Source: Euleptes europaea (taxonomy: Eukaryota; Chordata; Lepidosauria; Squamata; Sphaerodactylidae). Taken from it: DNA of 64,000 bases. Positions 57,623 through 64,000 of this stretch are shown piece after piece; the first letter of the stretch is position 1; every line of letters starts with the position of its first letter. The stretch covers positions 7,532,501 to 7,596,500 of the forward strand of contig NC_079321.1 of assembly GCF_029931775.1 (NCBI RefSeq), in the 5' to 3' direction. Position numbers and translations under genes: made by a program. Under the pieces are notes generated by a model. The model ran no database searches. It was not told the origin of the DNA and saw only the letters and a list, made by a program, of their open reading frames with translations.

Positions 57623-58146
57623 CATAGGAGGATGCCAACCAACAGCAGTGTCATTCTCCCCTCAATCCCCAACTGCCTTCCGTCCTTTACAGGTATCAAA
57701 TCAGTTGCTCCTAGTCTCTATGATACAGTATAAAATAAATGGGAGTCCTTGAGCATTTCGAGAGTTGTAAATGTCTCAGTAAACGGGATAATTCCCTGAT
57801 ACTGTAACTGTCTTCCATAGTTACTTGAAAGCATTTTGATAAAGGCCACTCACAACATTTTAACAGCTTTGTTTTAAAAAAGCATTTCACTCACTCTAAA
57901 AGCAAAAAAGTGACATGTTTTTTTTTGTATTTGTCCCCAACTATTCCATTTTTCTACTGAAAATAACCCCTGGTTTCTCTAGACTGAGACCCATCAGGCA
58001 GCTTGTATCACCTGAGGAAGCATATAATGGGATGGCTTACCAAAGCACCCCTCTTTCAAAGTTTCCTTCTACAAAATCTTTATTGGAAGCGAAATGCCAG
58101 CATACTGAATGTAGAAGACTAGGAGCTCATACTAGCCTCCTTATAA
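57623..58146. other. Unassigned sequence
   Basis: 57820-57960 again resembles the 54770-54900 and 56330 blocks (AAAAGCATTTCACTCA), supporting duplicated intronic sequence. Confidence 0.35.
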
Positions 58147-58444
58147 GGTAAAGGTAAAGGTCCCCTGTGCAAGCACCGGGTCATTCCTGACCCATGGGGT
58201 GACGTCACATCCCGACGTTTCCAAGGCAGACTTTGTTTGCGGGGTGGTTTGCCAGTGCCTTCCCCAGTCATCTTCCCTTTACCCCCAGCAAGCTGGGTAC
58301 TCATTTCACCGACCTCGGAAGGATGGAAGGCTGAGTCAACCTTGAGCCGGCTACCTGAAACCAACTTCCGTTGGGATCGAACTCAGGTCGTGAGCAGAGC
58401 TTTTGACTGCAGTACTGCAGCTTAACACTCTGCGCCACGGGGCT
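58147..58444 (-). mobile_element. Sauria SINE, full length
   Basis: Nearly identical to the copy at 29876-30172, so both are probably recent. Confidence 0.9.
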
Positions 58445-58489
58445 TGTAGTTGCTTTATTATTTTGAAAATAGAAATAATGCTTAAATCA

Positions 58490-58703
58490 CAAGAACACAA
58501 GAAGCTGCCTTATACTGAATCAGACCCTTGGTCCATCAAAGTCAGTATTGTCTACTCAGGCTGGCATTGGCTCTCTAGGGACTTAAACAGGGGTCTTTCA
58601 CATCACCTACTTGCTTGGTCTTTAACTGGAGATGCCGGGGATTGAACCTGGGACCTTCTGCATTCCAAGCAGACGCTCTACCACTGAGCCACAGCCCTTC
58701 CCC
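58490..58703 (-). mobile_element. SINE-B, full length
   Basis: AGAAGCTGCCTTATACTGAA to CTACCACTGAGCCACAGCCC. Confidence 0.85.
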
Positions 58704-60126
58704 CCTGTAAGTGTGATAAGACTGTCCTTGTTGCTTGCTCAACTGCTATTTGCCCTGTTAACAATCTGAGCGAAAAGGGACCTCATAGCATATTTAAATG
58801 CTGATGCTGCTTTAGAACAATTAAGTCAAAGTTTGTCAAGCAGTTCAGACCAGAAATAACTGATGCCTTGAGACGTGTTTGCTTGTGCTTTACAACCCAG
58901 AACGTATGATGGTAACAAAAGCTGAATTGCTGGTTTTGAAGATGTAATTCCAGTTCTACCATTTAATACTGGATGGGTAACAATCCTGCACATCTCATTA
59001 AATCTGTGAGAAAAGAGTGACAGTTACTATTTCAAAAGTGTTTTATTCACAGCAATGATGATTCATAGTTTTCTCCATGAATTATGCTGCTTGTTAGTTT
59101 AATTATTCTGCAAACAGTTCCGGAAACTACAACTGTTCTTTAAAACAAAACCAGATATAATCTGAAGTATGATTTTTATTAGGGTTTTCTGAATACATTT
59201 TATAAAGTATACTCTTGATTAGATATAAGAATGATGACAAAAGAAAACATTTGAGGAGGAAATAGTACATTTTCATCTTGGTATGGTAGGGTATTTTTAA
59301 ACCTAAACAGATATGGCACATAAGGAGGGGCAGCAGTAATGCGGGTTTTTCTTAAATATTCTTTCTCAATACTGTCTGTACCTTGGCATGCTGCAGTTTT
59401 ATAATCACCTTCATATCTAGTGGGGTCTTGACTGGCATAAAAATGTTCTAGAATGGACTAATTCCTTTCATTTGTCCTGTACACTTCCCACAATAAAACC
59501 ATCAAGGAAGGAGGAAGCAGCTAAAGATGTAACTCCACCCTATACGACATCACCCCTGTTGTAACATAGGCGAATATAGGTAGTAAAATCTAAATTGTGA
59601 CCATGAACTGGGAAACAGATAATAGGAAAAAAACAAATGCATCCTCCTCTGTTAACAAAATATGGGAAAGCAGCTGGAGCTAAATCCCAGATAGGGCCAA
59701 CATTGAGTTAGAAGAAACTGAAATGATCTTAACAGCTACATTTTTGGTGAAATATCTGGACAAACGGACTGCTGACATCTTCCCTAATATCCAACCGACC
59801 CCCTAGCCAAAGGACGCAATGGGGTAGACTACAACAGGCTAAAGAAACCAAACAGTCCATCAATTGTTTTTATTCAGATACTTCAGGCTACTCATAAACT
59901 AGCCTGGTTAGTTTAAGCAAGGCTAAACTTTGCATCAGCTATCCCATGGAAATTTTTCACTAGTCCACCCACTAAGCCATTCATGGTTTAAAAATAAATA
60001 AATAAAAAGAGCCAACAGTTGTGAGATGCCCCTTCCTAAAGATAGTTCTAACTCAGGTGATCAAGTGAAAGGTCCCAACAAACAATTGTTTTTTTTCAAA
60101 AATACACGAATGTGATTTCTACTTCA
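58704..60126. other. Unassigned sequence
   Basis: About 1.4 kb with no repeat family, exon or RNA motif that I recognise. Confidence 0.4.
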
Positions 60127-60166
60127 TAGAATCATAGAGTTCGAAGGGACCACCAGGGTCATCTAG
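60127..60166 (-). mobile_element. CR1 terminus scrap
   Basis: CATAGAATCATAGAGTTCGA and GACCACCAGGGTCATCTAGG; it abuts the DIRS fossil. Confidence 0.75.
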
Positions 60167-60168
60167 GC

Positions 60169-62730
60169 TGTGCTGGACAGCGACCATTCTCCTTCATCTA
60201 TAGAGCGACGGCTCAGCCAATTGGCCCTGATGTTCTGGACCCCCAGGATATGTTCGGCCTTGAGATGTAGTAGATTCTTTTCTGCTTCTTGATGGAGTGC
60301 TGATGAGCGAGACCCACCGTTTGTTGAGGTGGGCCTTGGCCGATACATTGTCGGTCCTGATCAGAACGTTCTTGCCCTTGATGATCGGAAGGAAGTACGG
60401 AAGGGCTAGGCGGCTGGCTCTCAGTTCTAGGAGATTGATGTGGAGGTGTTTTTCCGTTGGGACCAGAGGCCCTGGGATATCAGGGCTCCAGTCATGGTGC
60501 CCCACCCATCTAAGGAGGCATCCGTATAGATCTGTATTGGTTCTGGAAGGATGAATTGGTTGCCCCTGAAAAGATTGGAGGTTTGGGTCCACCAGTGAAG
60601 ACTCCTCTTTACTTCTGGTGAAAGCCGCACTGCCTTGTTGCACGCAGTGCTCAACAGGTGAGGTCGCAACAGCCACTGAAGTGGACAGGCGTGGAGACGG
60701 GCCCAGGGGATGGCTGGCATGCAGGAAATCATGAGCCCCTGGAGTCTTGCTAGAGTACAGAGGGAGGAATGGTGGGTTCTGGAAACAGACTTGGCCAAGA
60801 GAGCAACCTTCTGTGCCTTCTCCTGTGGGAGAAAAACGGTATCCGCTGATGTGTCTAGGATCATCCCCAAATGGAGTAACCTTTTGGTCGGATGAAGATG
60901 ACTCTTGTCCCGGTTTATAAGGTATCCGTGATCCTCGAGCAGTTGAATGACCCTGGCTGTGTGGTCCTGAGAAGCCTGAGCTGATGGTGCGCAGATGAGG
61001 ACGTCGTCCAGATATGGATGCACCTGAATCCCCTCTCTTCGCAGAACCGCCATGAGAGTCACCAGAACCTTGGAGAAAACGCGAGGGGCTGACCAGAGAC
61101 CGAAAGGGAGGGCCTTGAACTGAATGTGGATGTTGTTGTAGAACCTCAAAAATCTCCTGTGGTCCGGGTGGATGGGGATATGAAGGTAAGCTTCCTTCAA
61201 GTCGATGGACGTCAGGAAGGAACCGTGGAGAAGGGCGTCTATGATAGACCGGAGGTCTCCATGCGGAAACGTTCGCAGCATGTACCTGTTGATGAACTTT
61301 AAGTTCAAAATTGCCCGCCAGTCCCCATTCTTTTTGGGGACCGTAAAAAATATTGAGTAGACTCCTTTGAAGCGTTCCTTGAAGGAACCTTTTCCACAGC
61401 CCCGATGTTTAAAAGGTTAGAGATGGCATTCAGAGTTCTTACATGCTTGACAATATACCTGACGGTTGGAGAAGGTAGGAAACGATCTGGAGGGGTGGTT
61501 CTGAACCCTATTCTGTATCCATGGAAGATGATCTGAAGCACCCAAGAAACTGGGTGAGATCCCGTCCATTGAGAACTGAAGAGTTGGAGCCTTCCCCTTA
61601 CCTGAGACTGGATGGTGTCATTGTTTGGAGAATTTGGGACACTTGCCCCCTTTGTTGCCTCTGTACTGCTGTTGCTGGAAAGGACGTTTGAAGCGTTCCT
61701 GTTGACGAAAGGACTGACGGTTGTTAGACCAGGGAGGTAGTCTGTTTTCTTGCCTGTAACGGTGAAGGGTATGGAAAGAACGGAAGGGCTGGGAGAAACT
61801 TTTTGTACGCTTCTTAGGAGGATCTGGCATAGTACGTTTCTTATCCTTAGTCTCAGAAAGCATCTTATCTAGGTGTTCCCCAAATAGCTTACCAGCCTGC
61901 AAGGGATAAACTAAGAGCGAAGACTTAGTTTTTACTTCTACCTGCCACGATCTGAGCCATAAGGCTCTGCGGATGGCTGCATTAGAAGCCATCAATCTGG
62001 CAGAAAAGTAGAGCATCCAAGGATGCATCAGCCAGGAAAGAGGAGGCCTTAATAATCCTTTCCATGCCGTCTGTTACTCTCTTGTCTGCACCTGACAATA
62101 GCTTTGCGACCTTTTTTGACCAGGCAATAGATGCCCTGGAAATGATGGCCACTGTGGATGTGGCCTGGATGGCCAGGGCAGAGCACTCATGGACCTTTTT
62201 TGTCAGAAACTCCATTTTACAATCCCACTGATCTCTAATGGTTCCCGCCCCCTCCTCTGAAAGGCCATCAGGGGACTGGAGGGCTGCTACTGGAGCGTCT
62301 ACTACTAGTAGTTCCATAGCAGGGGTGGACATCTTGTAAAAAAAATTAATAGACCATGGAAATTGCCTATTAAAGGTAGGTCTGTCCCATTCTGTCCTGA
62401 CTAGCTTCTGGAAATACCTTGGCAGAGGGACTTTTTTGTCCTGAGAGGTATGTCTTGGAAAATAAGCCTTAGTGCCATCCGGCCAAGAAGACTCAGGTTC
62501 CTCCGTAGGGGAAGTGTCATTAAGCTCCAGGGCAACAAGGGCTTTAGAAAGGAGGGATTGGTAATCCTCTGCATTGAACACCCTGGGTTGGTAGTCCTCC
62601 CCTTCCCGGGTCTCCTCGAAATCAGAGGTGTACTCCCCCTCTTCTCTGGTTTCCTCTGCATAAGAAGATCCCATGGACATGTTATCTTCCATTTTAGGGC
62701 TACTTTTGTTGGCCATGGTCTAGCAGCATC
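60169..62730 (-). mobile_element. DIRS-type retroelement fossil (broken)
   Basis: A retroelement copy on the minus strand. Parts in order: a gag-like part (about 62716-61620), then a reverse transcriptase with the YLDD active-site motif, then an RNase H region with YTDAS (together about 61540-60190). The arrangement, the lack of protease and integrase, and the RNase H end suit the DIRS order. It is broken, with at least about four breaks, and the tyrosine-recombinase part is not seen; it stops at a CR1 scrap. Long open pieces suggest a moderate age. Terminal repeats were not identified. Confidence 0.75.
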
Positions 62731-62859
62731 CCACTGAGAACAGCTCGGTTCAGAATCAGATTGGGAGTGGGAGGGTGAAGGAACCTGGGCTAAATTCTCA
62801 CTCCCGAATTGGGGGTCACGGGGGGGGAGGGGGGTAAAAGGCGCCTGCCTGAGTCCAGG

Positions 62860-63027
62860 CGAAGGCCTGAGCTATCACCAAGGCATACCAGGGTTGACCT
62901 CCAAGGAATACCAGGGTTGCTGTGCAGAGGCAGGAAATGGCAAACCACCACTGTTAAGTCTCTTGTCTTAAAAACGTACTGGGTTGGCGTAAGTCAGTTG
63001 CGATTTGATGGCACTTTGCACACACTC
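62860..63027 (+). mobile_element. 5S-derived SINE body with RTE-type tail
   Basis: TGCAGAGGCAGGAAATGGCA matches the body of the 39000 copy in reverse; the 3' end GATTTGATGGCACTTTGCAC is the BovB-type tail, showing how the SINE borrows LINE machinery. The 5S head is mostly gone. Confidence 0.6.
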
Positions 63028-63487
63028 AGAGCTCTGCAATTAAAAAAAAAAGGAACAACAACCCAAACTAATCATCAGGAACCTTTCAGGTTGTTCATGG
63101 ATGACTTATGGAAGTGAAGGTCAACTGTAAATAATACAACTGCACATTAAATGGTAGAAAAGGTGTCCTAATTGAGGCTCTAAAGGAGGTGAATATAAGA
63201 GGCAGCATCACCTTTATGAAGTCAATTTTCATTGTACAGTATAAAGGAGAAACCCTGATTATATGACAGGATATTACTCCACTTTCCTACAGGCTTCAAT
63301 TACACTGCTCCTGTTTGATGTGGCACAACCTTCAGCCTTTCTGAATCCAGAATCAAGTTAACAGGCGACGAGGCAAATATTTAATAACAGCATGTACAAA
63401 AGAGGAAAAATTCACCAGTATTTCCAGATGGCTGACGCGAACATGGAAGACTCAGATAAGTGGCTCACAGCCAACTCAATCCACAGC
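63028..63487. other. Unassigned sequence
   Basis: Nothing recognised. Confidence 0.4.
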
Positions 63488-63595
63488 CAAACTACTATAC
63501 AGCCGCCCTGAGCCCGGCCTTTGGCTGGGGAGGGTGGGGTAGAAGTGTAATAAAATAAATAAACAGGATGAAGTTAACTATAATAATAATAATAA
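63488..63595 (+). mobile_element. Retroposon 3' tail
   Basis: GCCGCCCTGAGCCCGGCCTT ... GGGGTAGAAGTGTAATAAAA followed by ATAATAATAATAATAAG; a common reptile SINE/LINE tail type. Confidence 0.45.
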
Positions 63596-63699
63596 GAGCT
63601 CCATAATATAATAGGCTGTTTCAAGAGCCTGAATAAGCTGTCTGTTGCTATCTTGAAATCAGTCCCCGCAAGTATTTTAGGATAACCAAAATGCTGTAC

Positions 63700-63815
63700 C
63701 TGTCACTAAACTTGTAGGAATCTTCTCCTTTGGGCTGCGTCCCTCTCTGCAGCAGCTTGGAATGGTTCATATTCACTGTGGCTAGGGTCTCTAAATACTT
63801 CAGTACTTCATGCTC
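63700..63815 (-). CDS. Weak exon candidate, gene unknown
   Basis: 116 nt open on the minus strand between TTAG| and a good donor GACAG|GTACAGC, reading EHEVLKYLETLATVNMNHSK then LLQRGTQPKGEDSYKFSDR, phase 2 out. The acceptor has no pyrimidine tract. It could be an exon of an upstream gene, a B3GNT2 5' UTR exon, or chance. Confidence 0.25.
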
Positions 63816-63918
63816 CTAATTTGTAGTGATGCATCACTATCAGTGCATTCTTGAGCCGGCAGCTCAGCCTTTTCGTGGCTTTTTAAATTTTAAATGGGGC
63901 TTTTGCCCCATAAAGAAA

Positions 63919-63958
63919 AGCGAGGCTGCGCCTGCTAAAAAGTAGGCATAGCCTCGCT
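63919..63958. repeat. Strong hairpin near window edge
   Basis: 18-base arms (63919-63936, 63941-63958) pair with one mismatch and two G-U pairs around a loop AAAA. It probably belongs to an element continuing beyond the window. Confidence 0.6.
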
Positions 63959-64000
63959 CTTCTCACCACCCGTGTACCCAGGACGAACGGGGACAGGCTG

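Noticed and set aside
63700-63815. B3GNT2 first exon
   Set aside because: Donor and strand fit, but the acceptor-like start, a coding-like frame and the distance of 9.6 kb with no promoter signs do not allow the claim; listed only as a weak candidate.

Overview
The window is vertebrate nuclear DNA, almost certainly from a squamate reptile (lizard or gecko; the species cannot be told). The reasons are several copies of the Sauria SINE, BovB-type RTE LINE 3' ends, CR1 LINE 3' ends, three other tRNA-derived SINE families, a 5S-rRNA-derived SINE, and a very abundant short DNA transposon with TAGGGTTGCCA ends. Genes are spliced and sparse, and interspersed repeats make up perhaps half of the sequence.

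Region 1 (1-19.5 kb, minus strand) holds a large multi-exon gene that I rebuilt exon by exon from splice sites and matching intron phases. It encodes a signal peptide (19,348-19,452), a short linker exon, a 2.9-kb exon with a CUB domain followed by a very long Ser/Thr-rich mucin-like tract, a 1.4-kb exon with a second CUB domain and linker, three small exons that together look like a SEA-type module, and a calcium-binding EGF exon (1,184-1,336). The 3' end lies beyond the left edge. The eight exons give about 1,644 residues with no phase conflict. I do not recognise the gene; SEA plus cbEGF recalls UMODL1-type and other apical or extracellular-matrix glycoproteins.

Region 2 (19.5-51.7 kb) shows no convincing host gene. 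It is intergenic DNA built from nested repeats: short hAT-type elements (MITEs) with 8-bp target duplications, CR1, SINEs, and several Penelope-like (PLE) insertions. One PLE-type insertion, inside an intron of the Region 1 gene at 15.2-15.7 kb, carries what looks like a complete hammerhead ribozyme (15,539-15,603, minus strand). Four or more insertions of this kind have entered the same site (consensus AACCTCCAGGTGGT) near the end of different copies of the same MITE, and three contain near-perfect fold-back palindromes.

Region 3 (51.7-54.1 kb, minus strand) is B3GNT2, the intact 397-residue Golgi polylactosamine synthase, with its whole coding sequence in one exon, an intron acceptor 9 bases before the ATG, and a likely poly(A) signal about 1.1 kb downstream.

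Region 4 (54.1-64 kb) lies 5' of the B3GNT2 coding exon, probably in its 5'-UTR intron or upstream. It holds SINEs, CR1, unassigned unique sequence, a broken DIRS-type retroelement fossil (60.2-62.7 kb), a 5S-derived SINE, one weak exon candidate (63,700-63,815) and a strong hairpin at the right edge.

The exon model rests on reading splice signals and phases by eye. Repeat boundaries are good to a few bases where a target duplication is stated, and to about 10-20 bases elsewhere.
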